Of a stretch of 64,000 bases of DNA, positions 57,051 through 64,000 are shown one piece after another; within the stretch, counting starts at the first letter, position 1; every line of letters begins with the position of its first letter. The translations under genes and the position numbers were made by a program. The notes beneath the pieces were generated by a model, which saw only the letters and a program-made list of their open reading frames with translations, had not been told where the DNA came from and ran no database searches. Location: NCBI RefSeq assembly GCF_943193185.1, contig NZ_CALPDE010000014.1, forward strand, positions 1 to 64,000. The letters are read 5' to 3'. The DNA is from Lactococcus ileimucosae (GTDB lineage: Bacteria > Bacillota > Bacilli > Lactobacillales > Streptococcaceae).

Positions 57051-58325
57051 CTATTTTGTCCAAGCATTTTTTAGTTGCATTTCCCCTTGCTTTATTAGCC
57101 CCTCCTCCTTGCCTCCGGGATTGGACAAAATTGTTTGCATTGCTACGTCTAATTGTGTACAAGCAGCATCTGAATTTTCCTGAACAGGATTAACAAATAG
57201 GTGCTCCGTTGCTTCCTTGATAACGGCTGGTAATTTTGAGGATTTACTTTTTACATAGACTGGGTCTTTCATTCCTGCATAAGTTACCGGAATATATCCT
57301 GTCTGATTAGCCAAGTAAACTGTTGAGCTTGTTTTAGCCAAAAACTTTTCATAAAGATAAGCTGCAGTACGCTGCTTTGCATCTGCTTGACTAAACATAT
57401 AGATATCTGCCCCTTGTTGAATGGCGTGTTGAGTTGGACTTGCTGCTACATTATAGGTGAATTTAAGATCTTGAGCAATGAATGATTCTACTGCAGAAGA
57501 GGCAACATAAAAAGCGATTTTTTGATTAACAAAAACCTTACTCATATACTTGTCTGATCCTGCTATACGGAAATAGCCCGCTTTCACTCCGCGAAAATAA
57601 TAATCAATTACAGCTTTAGAAGTTGGGCTCATAAAGTCTGTCTTGTCATCAAAGTTTATGCCCGCATCTTTAAGGGCAGTTGTATAATAGTTACTCAAAG
57701 AATCAAAACCAGCGCCAATAACTTTGTGATTTGATTTTTCATAAACTTTCTTCGAAGCTTTTTCCAATTCGTCCAGTGTTTTCGGCACATTTATTCCATA
57801 TTTCTTCAATAAATCTTGGTTGTAAAATAACACAGTGGTCGATTTATTAAAGGGTAGCCCATATTGTACACCTTCCAACTGAGCACTTTCCATGAGTTCT
57901 TTTTTAATCTCTTCTTCCCCAAAAATACCAATTTTTTTATTAGAAATATAAGGTTGGAGATTCACCAGCATTTTGTTTTTAGAAGCATACCAAAGCCATC
58001 CAGGATAAGCTTGAGTGATTGTTGGCAAAGCTTTTGGTGCTTGCATGGTGGACATTAATTTCGCTTGCAAATTGGAGTAAGACACTTGCGATTGGAGATT
58101 GACTTTAACCTTTGGATTCTCCCTTTCAAACTCTGAAGTCAACTTTTTCAAAGCCTCTTCCTGTTTTCCCACCAGTGTATGCCAAAAAGTAATCGTCGTT
58201 TTCTCTTTTATTGCGGTTTCAATAGTCTCTGAATTATTTTTGACTGTTGTACTGCCTCCACATGCTACAAGCATGAGCGAAACCATAAGGCAGAGTCCCA
58301 CAAGTCCAAGTGTTCTAAGTTTCAT
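57051..58325 (-). CDS. Sugar ABC transporter substrate-binding lipoprotein (orphan)
   Basis: 424-residue extracellular solute-binding protein of family 1 (UgpB/MalE-like). Signal peptide with lipobox LVAC (Cys22), then TTITFWHTLVGKQEEALKKLTSEFERENP and GVQYGLPFNKSTTVLFYNQDLL near residue 155, typical of glycerol-3-phosphate/oligosaccharide binding proteins. No permease genes adjoin it; upstream sequence looks decayed. Its ligand is unknown. Confidence 0.87.
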   Translation of the reverse strand: MKLRTLGLVGLCLMVSLMLVACGGSTTVKNNSETIETAIKEKTTITFWHTLVGKQEEALKKLTSEFERENPKVKVNLQSQVSYSNLQAKLMSTMQAPKALPTITQAYPGWLWYASKNKMLVNLQPYISNKKIGIFGEEEIKKELMESAQLEGVQYGLPFNKSTTVLFYNQDLLKKYGINVPKTLDELEKASKKVYEKSNHKVIGAGFDSLSNYYTTALKDAGINFDDKTDFMSPTSKAVIDYYFRGVKAGYFRIAGSDKYMSKVFVNQKIAFYVASSAVESFIAQDLKFTYNVAASPTQHAIQQGADIYMFSQADAKQRTAAYLYEKFLAKTSSTVYLANQTGYIPVTYAGMKDPVYVKSKSSKLPAVIKEATEHLFVNPVQENSDAACTQLDVAMQTILSNPGGKEEGLIKQGEMQLKNAWTK

Positions 58326-58379
58326 AAATTAAATTCCCTCTTTATCTTTGAGTGCCACTGTTTGCTCTCCCTTTAATAA

Positions 58380-58484
58380 TTGCTTTACGAAAAAGGAAGT
58401 ACAGTACTAAATACAGGTATAACAGTCATCGGTGTTGCAGCTATTTCTTTATTTTGTGCTTATCTACTGTTAGTAGAAAAATAA
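58380..58484 (+). CDS. Possible 34-codon single-TM micro-ORF
   Basis: TTG start, 34 codons, containing a hydrophobic stretch ITVIGVAAISLFCAYLLLV. No Shine-Dalgarno and no start other than TTG, and it overlaps decayed sequence, so it may be chance or a remnant. Confidence 0.15.
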   Translation: MLYEKGSTVLNTGITVIGVAAISLFCAYLLLVEK

Positions 58485-58499
58485 TATTTTCTAGCGCCG

Positions 58500-58580
58500 T
58501 CATATGGAGATAAAGCGCATAGTCTTAAGTGCAACAGCTCCACTGTCAAATTGCTTTTTCAAAGCTATTGCTTCAATCAT
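58500..58580 (-). pseudogene. Probable N-terminal remnant of an ABC transporter ATPase
   Basis: A strong GGGAGG Shine-Dalgarno precedes ATG at 58580. The 26 codons begin MIEAIALKKQFDSGAVALK, which looks like the first strand of an ABC ATPase, then end in TGA at 58502-58500. No continuation was found in other frames. Alternative: a leader peptide for the lipoprotein gene. Confidence 0.35.
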
Positions 58581-58726
58581 AATACCTCCCAATATTTTCC
58601 ACTAAAGTCAGATATGAAGCTCTCGTCATTAAATAGGACTCACCACTGATAGACAGACAAGGAAAAGTACTCCTTTTTTTCATCAGGACGCAATCTAGAG
58701 TAAGCGCTATCAGTTTTTTCTCCATT

Positions 58727-58755
58727 ATGATAGCACAGCACCAAGAACATTACAA
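58727..58755 (-). promoter_or_regulatory. Promoter upstream of ABC remnant and sugar-binding lipoprotein
   Basis: Minus-strand TTGTAA (58755-58750), 17 bases, TATCAT (58732-58727). Confidence 0.5.
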
Positions 58756-58810
58756 GATGTTAAAGGACCTTTTGGCACCTAATTGTTTTATTTCTTTCAG
58801 ATAGTTAAAC

Positions 58811-58914
58811 AAAAAAGCGCAACTTTTTAAGCTGCACTTTTTTGCTCGATTAGAATGTGGAGATGTTAGTGTAAGTTATACCTCCATTGTAATCGCTTTC
58901 CGAAAGAAAGTCAA
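58811..58914 (-). ncRNA. Candidate small RNA or attenuated leader with promoter and terminator
   Basis: Promoter TTGACT (58914-58909), 17 bases, TACAAT (58891-58886), then a transcript of about 68 bases ending in an imperfect hairpin AAAAAAG...CTT/AAG...CTTTTTT (58811-58843). TGTAATCGCTTTCC (58888-58901) overlaps the -10 and matches the cre consensus at 13 of 14 positions. No ORF in it. The hairpin may simply terminate the upstream reductase gene. Confidence 0.4.
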
Positions 58915-58978
58915 GCAGAATTTAGAAATTATTAGGTCAATCAAGATTTTCAAGAGAGTAAAAGCATAAGTTCCAAGT

Positions 58979-60310
58979 CTATTTCTGTTTATACAAGTAA
59001 AACAGGTCACTCGCAATTGTTGGATAAGCCATAATCATGTGTTGAAATCCCTCTAAATTAATGGACTGATTAATGCAGAAATTAAGGATATTTATAAGCT
59101 CATCAGCTACGGTAGATAAAAGTGTAGCGCCTAGAATTTCATTTTTTTGGTTTACGATAATTTTTATTTTTGAAAGCGGATCAGCGATGCGTTTATAGGT
59201 ATACCATTCTGTCATGTCCAGGCTTCGCTCAGTTTCACTATCAATAACTTGCGTTTGTCCAATCTTAGCCAATTTACTTGAACCAAAGATAACTGTAGGC
59301 AAGGCAGGATACTGAATTTCTTCTTTATTTTGACTTTCACGTGATAAATGATGAGCCAAGTATCTTGCTTCAAAACCGGAAACTGGGGTTAATTTTGGTA
59401 TCTTCTTATCCAAAACATCCCCTAAAGCATAGATGTTAGGATTTGCCGTTTGTAAAAAGCCATTAACAGGAATGCCCTTTGCGCTTGTCTCAATGCCAAC
59501 AGTTTCCAGATTCAGTTCTTCAACATTTGCTGCACGACCTACTGCTGATATAATGATATCTGCTGTAAAGTCACGACCATCTTCTGCCCAGATGTGAAAC
59601 TTTTTTCCTGCTTTTTGGACTTTTTGTGTGGAAAAGCTATCAACGAAAGAAATGCCTTCTTTTTGCAACTGTTGAATATACCTATCAGAAAATTCTTCAT
59701 CAAAACCTGAAAGAACTAGACCACCGTGTGTCAAAACTGAAACTTCAGCGCCTGCAGCATTTGCGATTTGAGCTAATTCAAGCGAGACATAGCCAGCACC
59801 TAGAAAAATCACACGCTGAGGCAATTCTTCCAAATCCAGAAAGTCGTTGGAAGTCAATAAATATTTGCTTCCTTCAATGTCTAAAGCGCGTGGACGTGCC
59901 CCAGTTGCAATAACGTACCTGTCAGCAAAATACTCCTCCTCTCCAACCAAAACAGCGCCAGATTTTGTGAAATGAGCAGCACCAAAGACCAAGTCAATGC
60001 CAGCACTCTCTAATCCTTTTCGTGTGCGTGAAGGGACAGCATTGCTGTAAGCATTTTTCCGTGCCACCATCTCCTTCCAATCAATATGCAAATTCCCATG
60101 AAGTCCAGCGGAAAAAAGATTTTCTGCCCTTTGTTTGGCTTCAACTAGAGCCATCATTATTTTTGTAGGATCACAGCCATAGTTAGGACATGTTCCGCCC
60201 CATTTATCCTTCTCCACCAGAAGAACAGAAGCCCCCTGTGCTTTCATCTCATAAGCAAAAGCATTTCCTCCTGGTCCTGCACCGATAACAATATAGTCGT
60301 ATTTTTTCAC
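58979..60310 (-). CDS. Flavoprotein disulfide reductase with CPNYGC active site
   Basis: 443-residue class I pyridine nucleotide-disulfide oxidoreductase: FAD-binding VIGAGPGGNAFAYEM (residues 8-22), redox C41-PNYG-C46 in GGTCPNYGCDPTK, NAD(P)H-binding FLGAGYVSLELAQIANAAG near residue 172. The C-terminal HPT-like motif reads AYPTIASD, lacking the usual catalytic His. Resembles dihydrolipoamide dehydrogenase/glutathione reductase-like proteins of unknown substrate. GTG start at 60310 with GGGAGGG six bases upstream; the TTG at 60325 overlaps this site. Confidence 0.85.
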   Translation of the reverse strand: MKKYDYIVIGAGPGGNAFAYEMKAQGASVLLVEKDKWGGTCPNYGCDPTKIMMALVEAKQRAENLFSAGLHGNLHIDWKEMVARKNAYSNAVPSRTRKGLESAGIDLVFGAAHFTKSGAVLVGEEEYFADRYVIATGARPRALDIEGSKYLLTSNDFLDLEELPQRVIFLGAGYVSLELAQIANAAGAEVSVLTHGGLVLSGFDEEFSDRYIQQLQKEGISFVDSFSTQKVQKAGKKFHIWAEDGRDFTADIIISAVGRAANVEELNLETVGIETSAKGIPVNGFLQTANPNIYALGDVLDKKIPKLTPVSGFEARYLAHHLSRESQNKEEIQYPALPTVIFGSSKLAKIGQTQVIDSETERSLDMTEWYTYKRIADPLSKIKIIVNQKNEILGATLLSTVADELINILNFCINQSINLEGFQHMIMAYPTIASDLFYLYKQK

Positions 60311-60366
60311 TGTAATCCCTCCCAATAGGAAAAAGTCAAAACGTTACTGTTTTGACTTGTCTTGCT

Positions 60367-60639
60367 TTATTTTAAAACATCCTGTAACTCGTCTTCATGC
60401 ACTCTAAAATATTTAGCTGCATAAGGGCATGTTGCTTGGAGTTTAAGATTTTCTTTACGTGCCTTTTCGATGCCAGCCTCTATCAATAATTTGGCCAAGC
60501 CTTTGCCACGGTATTCAATTGCTACACCTGTGTGCGTTATAACGATACGGTTTCCCATTTTCATCAAGGTCATTTCACCGATGCGTTCGTTCTCATCATT
60601 GTACAGGATGATTTCGTTTTCTTCCTCGACAATCCTCAT
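60367..60639 (-). CDS. YjdJ-type GNAT N-acetyltransferase
   Basis: 90-residue minimal GNAT domain: VITHTGVAIEYRGKGLAKLLIEAGIEKARKENLKLQATCPYAAKYF, with the acetyl-CoA pyrophosphate loop YRGKGLA. The start at 60639 follows AAGGAGA; upstream residues overlap the preceding gene. Pairs with the ferredoxin-like gene 14 bases upstream, as yjdI-yjdJ do in other bacteria. Substrate unknown. Confidence 0.8.
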   Translation of the reverse strand: MRIVEEENEIILYNDENERIGEMTLMKMGNRIVITHTGVAIEYRGKGLAKLLIEAGIEKARKENLKLQATCPYAAKYFRVHEDELQDVLK

Positions 60640-60653
60640 GATTTCTCCTTTTT

Positions 60654-60914
60654 CTATTTGATATATTTTAGTGCACCAGACGGGCAACGGTTGATGATAC
60701 GCTGATTGTCCAGCTTTTCACCATTGTCAGGAAGTATCCAAGGCTTTCGCCCCACCTCCCAAACCGCTGGATTGCCGCGGACACATTCTCCCACATGTTC
60801 ACAGATGTTGGCATTGTAATAAATGTCCATTTCTTCACCCCGATAACGGCGATAGCCTGCTTCTATCAAATTCTCAACAGTCGCTTCTTGATCATTGATT
60901 TTGAAATTCTCCAT
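60654..60914 (-). CDS. YjdI-type mono-cluster Fe-S protein
   Basis: 86-residue protein of the YjdI family: ANICEHVGECVRGNPAVW, with RCPSGALKYIK near the C-terminus, giving Cys ligands for one iron-sulfur cluster. GAAGGAG precedes the ATG. Operonic with the GNAT gene. Role unknown; the neighbourhood is rich in redox genes. Confidence 0.8.
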   Translation of the reverse strand: MENFKINDQEATVENLIEAGYRRYRGEEMDIYYNANICEHVGECVRGNPAVWEVGRKPWILPDNGEKLDNQRIINRCPSGALKYIK

Positions 60915-61072
60915 CGGAACTCCTTCCTGTTCTTAAGACCAACTCTCCGGAGAAAGCCTTTACATTTTGCTGTGTACATCTATTATACTATGAAAGTTGA
61001 AAAAAGGGTAAAGTTACACGGAACAGTCTCCACTTCTACTTCTTTATCCGAAGTGCTGTGTAACATCTTTGT

Positions 61073-61468
61073 CTAAGCTACAGCTTTCTTTGTTTCTTGC
61101 AATTCAATTTGGCGATATTCTCTAGAAAAGAAACTGCGCAATTGCTCCTCATTGAAGCCAGCTTGGAGTTTTTCGCCCTTGACCAAGAGAGGACGACGAA
61201 GGAGCTCGGGATGCTGTGAAATAAATTTTGTCCATTCTTTAACTGTCATCTCGTCAACATTGACTTTCAAGCTTTTAAAAGCTTGCGAACGTGTCGTAAT
61301 GAGATCTTCAGTCCCGTTCTCCGTTTTACTTAACAGATCAGCAATTTCTTCATCTGTCAATGGCTGAGCAAATAAGTTGTGCTCTGTGTACGCGAGGTTA
61401 TGTTTTTCCAGCCAAACTTTTGCTTTGCGGCAACTTGTACATGAGGGAGTGTAGTAAAATTTAATCAT
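61073..61468 (-). CDS. spx: Spx/ArsC-family regulator
   Basis: 131-residue thioredoxin-fold Spx-type protein that binds RNA polymerase alpha. The redox motif CTSC is at residues 9-12 in YYTPSCTSCRKAK, and RRPLLVKGEKLQAGFNEEQLRSF near residue 92 is typical of Spx proteins. I chose ATG 61468 because GGAG stands nine bases upstream. Lactococci carry several spx paralogues; which one this is cannot be told. Its promoter region carries a cop-box-like palindrome. Confidence 0.88.
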   Translation of the reverse strand: MIKFYYTPSCTSCRKAKVWLEKHNLAYTEHNLFAQPLTDEEIADLLSKTENGTEDLITTRSQAFKSLKVNVDEMTVKEWTKFISQHPELLRRPLLVKGEKLQAGFNEEQLRSFFSREYRQIELQETKKAVA

Positions 61469-61541
61469 CTTTCTTCTCCATTTCAAATTCTAGTTAGGAG
61501 GTGGATTCAGAAACTTTTGTAAGAGCAAAACCCACCTTTTT

Positions 61542-61594
61542 GTTTACGAATGTAAACACAACTATATAATACCTCCTTTTTTTCAAAATAGCAA
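61542..61594 (-). promoter_or_regulatory. spx promoter with cop-box-like palindrome
   Basis: Minus-strand TTGCTA (61594-61589), 17 bases, TATTAT (61571-61566), followed by GTTTACATTCGTAAAC (61557-61542) just downstream of the start site. The arms are the same as those of the sites at copB and the azoreductase gene. Confidence 0.55.
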
Positions 61595-61671
61595 TAGAAA
61601 AATAATAAATTTTTGTTAAATTAACAGTATCTAAACGACAAACTAAAGACAAAAAGATTTCTTTATTTTAT

Positions 61672-61708
61672 TAAAAAAGGAACAGGTGAATATTCCCCTG
61701 TTCCTCTT
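61672..61708 (-). terminator. Terminator of the repeat-protein gene
   Basis: AGGAACAGG / CCTGTTCCT with a ten-base loop and T run on the minus strand. Confidence 0.8.
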
Positions 61709-61744
61709 CTATTTTTCTTCTCTCTTCTTCAGGAATTTATTTAT

Positions 61745-61788
61745 AAGCTTGTATTTTACATATTTTTATTTATGTAAAATACAAGCTT
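61745..61788. other. Perfect 18-base stem-loop
   Basis: AAGCTTGTATTTTACATA and its exact complement with an eight-base loop, between the hypothetical gene stop and the terminator at 61672-61708. No T run adjoins it on the minus strand; it may stabilise the mRNA 3' end or stop antisense transcription. Confidence 0.55.
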
Positions 61789-61808
61789 TGGTCCCTGCTT
61801 TTTCCTAT

Positions 61809-62438
61809 TTATACATAGCTCGCATCGGTTAGTTTAAAAGTTACTAGGGTTTCTGATGGATAGGCAGCGAGTTGGGTAGCAAAACTGTCATCATCGTCTT
61901 TTTTAACCTTTGCTTTAAGATTGATACTTACCTTATAACGTTCTTCAGAGAGCACATCATAGAGCGAGCGAAGGTCCACGATATCTTGGCTGCTTGCTTT
62001 TGGCAATACTGTGTATTTTGCATATTCAGAATCAAACCAAGAACTTTCTTTCTCAAAATCAACAGGGGAATTTTCGTTGATTTGAAGCTTGACCGTAATG
62101 CTGTAATCATAGCCTTGTTGCTCAATCATTTTAGCAATTTTTACCATTTCCTCATAGCTTCCTGAGGCTTTAAGTTTCAAAGTTGCCTTATAGGGTATCC
62201 CCGCAAGCTCAAAACTTTCCGCAATTTTAAAAGGATCCTGTTCTTCGCCTTCTTTATCCACCTGAGGCGGTGTGAAGTTTACAGAGATAGAATAGCCCTT
62301 TGTCAGGAGCTGCTCATACTGTCCTATAACTTCTTCTGCTTCAAGGTCATCTATATACTCATTGAACGTACGTTCTGTTAACTTGTTGCTCTCTAGAGCT
62401 TCTTCTTTGGGATAAATTATTTTTACTTGATAGGTCAT
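61809..62438 (-). CDS. Hypothetical protein with repeated helix-strand units
   Basis: 209-residue acidic protein of unknown family, apparently cytoplasmic (no signal peptide or membrane segment). Four strands of similar kind recur at about 40-50 residue steps: KGYSISVNF, IPYKATLKLKASG, YDYSITVKLQI, YKVSINLKAKV, each preceded by a helix. This suggests tandem alpha-beta repeats. It is monocistronic with its own terminator. Confidence 0.75.
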   Translation of the reverse strand: MTYQVKIIYPKEEALESNKLTERTFNEYIDDLEAEEVIGQYEQLLTKGYSISVNFTPPQVDKEGEEQDPFKIAESFELAGIPYKATLKLKASGSYEEMVKIAKMIEQQGYDYSITVKLQINENSPVDFEKESSWFDSEYAKYTVLPKASSQDIVDLRSLYDVLSEERYKVSINLKAKVKKDDDDSFATQLAAYPSETLVTFKLTDASYV

Positions 62439-62618
62439 GCCTTTATTATAACAAAATAATTTTTCTCGCTCTAGATTGAACTGTTTTAGCAGTTTTATTA
62501 GTTATAAAGTTGTGCTATTTTTAAGGAAAAGGTTTCTGATGAATGATTAGGTCAGAAATTAAAACTTCAAAAACTTCTCTTGATTAGATAAGCGAATAAA
62601 ACCCTGTTCAGTCCATCC

Positions 62619-62660
62619 ACAAAAAATGCCCTCCTTAGTAAATACAGAGTGGCATTTTTG
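62619..62660 (-). terminator. Terminator after the LPXTG protein gene
   Basis: AAAAATGCC / GGCATTTTTT stem with a 20-base loop. The rest of 62439-62730 shows no gene. Confidence 0.65.
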
Positions 62661-62730
62661 TGTGATGACGCGACTTCAATATATTTGCTACTGAAGGGGC
62701 TCATCTATCATGAAACCCTCTAAAAAGCAC

Positions 62731-64000
62731 TTATCTTTGTCGCTTAAGGAAAATTGCTAGGGCTACACCTCCAAGACCAATAACAGAAAAAATGTTCTCA
62801 CTATCTCCAGTTTTTGGCAAATGTTCTTGTCGATTCGGGGCTGTCATATCTTCTGCTGTTTCTTCATCTGCACTAATATTTTGCCCTGTGTCTGACTCAT
62901 CAATGTCTACACCGCCATCGTTTTTATCATCTGTATCTCTTATCCAGCGTGCATAAAGCGTAGTATTCTCCATTATTGGAGTATTAAAATCAAAAGCTTC
63001 GCTCAAGTTTTCATCCGTATACCAGCCCGCAAACTGGTAGTTTGCCCGTATTGGATTTTCTGGCTGTGTCACTGGTTTTCCATCGGCTACAAATCGATTG
63101 CCAATAACTGAACCACCTCTACTATCAAAATTCACTGTATGCATGACTGGCAAGACGTTGTCAGCATTGGCTGTCCACCGTGCAAATAGGGTCATATTGG
63201 AAGTTACTGGTGTATTGAAATCAAATTCTTCTGTCAAATTTTCATCTGTGTACCAGCCCGCAAATTGATAATTGTCTCGAGTAGGATCTTCTGGTCGTGT
63301 TAAGGTACTACCTGCTGCAACAAGTTGATTACCAATGATTGATCCCCCTCTACCATCAAAGTTGACCGTATGCATCGTAGGTAAAGTACTATCTGGAGTC
63401 AGTCTGAAGCGTGCATATAGCGTTAAGTCAGAAGTAATCGGTGTGTTAAAATCAAAGGGCTGCGTAAACGTCTCATCTGTGTACCAATCAACAAAATCAG
63501 AATGTTCAAGCACTGGATCATCAGGACGACTCACTGTTGAGTTGTTGCCAACATATTGTTCAGGAACGACTGAAGTCCCACCCGTGTCAAAGCGAACGGT
63601 ATGGACATCAGGCAATTCATTGCCTGCACCCATTGGAACCACAGTGAAAGTAAAAGCCCAAATAAATCGCACATAAGGTCCACTATTAATAGTGACGTTA
63701 ATACGATAATTGCCAACAGCATTTATATTAACCTGGCTAGTATCAACTTCAAAGTCTGCTTGAGTGAGTGGATTTCCATTTGCGTCAACACCTGTAATAT
63801 CCAAATCACTAGGATTCCAGGCCTGCCCCACTTCTATTCGCGTACTGCCTCCGACACGATAAGTTGGATTATTCTTATGAATTGCAGTCAAAGTTGTGTT
63901 TTGATTAACCGTAAATCTGAAAAAAGCTCCAAACCTTTGTGGGAGTGTCCCAGTGCTACTTTCCCAGGCGTATAAGTGCTGACGGCCTGGATTAGGGTTT
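62731..64000 (-). CDS. LPXTG-anchored surface protein with InlB-type B repeats (5' end outside window)
   Basis: The C-terminal 423 residues of a larger surface protein; the frame is open to the window edge at 64000, and no true start lies inside (the first TTG at 63891 is internal). Order: a bacterial Ig-like/MucBP-like segment (to about 63630), three InlB B-type (Listeria-Bacteroides) repeats, an acidic linker, then sortase signal LPKTGDSEN, a hydrophobic helix and KRQR tail. Sortase A should link it to peptidoglycan. Likely an adhesin; ligand unknown. Confidence 0.88.
   Translation of the reverse strand, partial: NPNPGRQHLYAWESSTGTLPQRFGAFFRFTVNQNTTLTAIHKNNPTYRVGGSTRIEVGQAWNPSDLDITGVDANGNPLTQADFEVDTSQVNINAVGNYRINVTINSGPYVRFIWAFTFTVVPMGAGNELPDVHTVRFDTGGTSVVPEQYVGNNSTVSRPDDPVLEHSDFVDWYTDETFTQPFDFNTPITSDLTLYARFRLTPDSTLPTMHTVNFDGRGGSIIGNQLVAAGSTLTRPEDPTRDNYQFAGWYTDENLTEEFDFNTPVTSNMTLFARWTANADNVLPVMHTVNFDSRGGSVIGNRFVADGKPVTQPENPIRANYQFAGWYTDENLSEAFDFNTPIMENTTLYARWIRDTDDKNDGGVDIDESDTGQNISADEETAEDMTAPNRQEHLPKTGDSENIFSVIGLGGVALAIFLKRQR
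62944..63603 (-). repeat. Three tandem B-repeat domains in the surface protein
   Basis: Repeat units at about 63403-63603, 63175-63372 and 62944-63141, each about 66 residues, with shared HTVNFD..GG, NYQFAGWYTDENL, FDFNTP and LYARW motifs. Units 2 and 3 are closest to each other; unit 1 is more divergent. Confidence 0.85.

Noticed and set aside
58380-58484. Small membrane toxin peptide
   Set aside because: TTG start, no Shine-Dalgarno and no antisense RNA partner; kept only as a very low-confidence ORF.
58581-58810. T-box or SAM riboswitch ahead of the ABC ATPase remnant
   Set aside because: No T-box core, specifier loop or S-box motif could be found; a simple promoter explains the region.

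Overview
The window looks like chromosomal DNA of a low-GC Firmicute of the Streptococcaceae, most likely Lactococcus. The evidence is the BusR/BusA osmoprotection module, a short XerS-type recombinase, L. lactis-like metC and alpha-acetolactate decarboxylase, a CopB ATPase with cop-box-like operators, an Spx paralogue, and AT-rich Gram-positive promoters and Shine-Dalgarno sequences. The species cannot be fixed from sequence reading alone; the L. garvieae group is a guess.

Left part (1-8200): an L-ascorbate (ula) catabolic operon: lactonase, PTS EIIC/EIIB/EIIA, decarboxylase, two epimerases and a transaldolase-like gene. Both ends look damaged. The PRD regulator lacks its first DNA-binding domain where an insertion-sequence end appears to abut it, and the transaldolase-like gene carries a two-base frameshift.

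8200-22700: single genes and small operons, mostly stress and envelope functions. They include the CopB copper ATPase, UppP, a TetR regulator with a HesB-like protein and an RclA-type flavoprotein disulfide reductase, MetC, a nucleotidyltransferase/helical-protein pair, a degenerate M24 peptidase, AhpC-AhpF, a flavin azoreductase behind a perfect cop box, a DUF368 (PopT) undecaprenyl-phosphate transporter, and the c-di-AMP sensor-repressor BusR.

22800-33200: the busAA-busAB glycine-betaine transporter behind a bipartite BusR operator, then aldB, dprA, topA, trmFO, a DUF805 membrane protein and xerS.

33350-50400: two sugar-catabolic clusters on the minus strand. The first is rbsR-K-D-A-C-B (ribose) with a probable cre site over its promoter. 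The second is a myo-inositol cluster (iolA-B-C-E, sodium:solute symporter, an orphan PTS EIIB, iolD, iolG and a second dehydrogenase). The DeoR-family regulator IolR is divergent, and two IolR-type boxes lie between it and iolA.

51200-64000: a membrane-protein remnant, a lipoprotein fumarate-reductase-like flavoprotein, proB-proA, rsgA with a structured leader and upstream ORF, an orphan sugar-binding lipoprotein beside decayed sequence and a possible small RNA, a thiol/redox group (disulfide reductase, YjdJ-like, YjdI-like, Spx), a repeat-containing hypothetical protein, and the C-terminal part of an LPXTG surface protein with three InlB-type B repeats that runs off the right edge.

No rRNA, tRNA, CRISPR array or phage block was seen. 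I found no unmistakable new defence or biosynthetic system. The most interesting unexplained items are the rsgA leader with its uORF, the three dispersed cop-box-like operators (copB, azoreductase, spx), the orphan EIIB inside the inositol cluster, the nucleotidyltransferase pair, and a promoter-terminator unit that could make a small RNA of about 70 nt.
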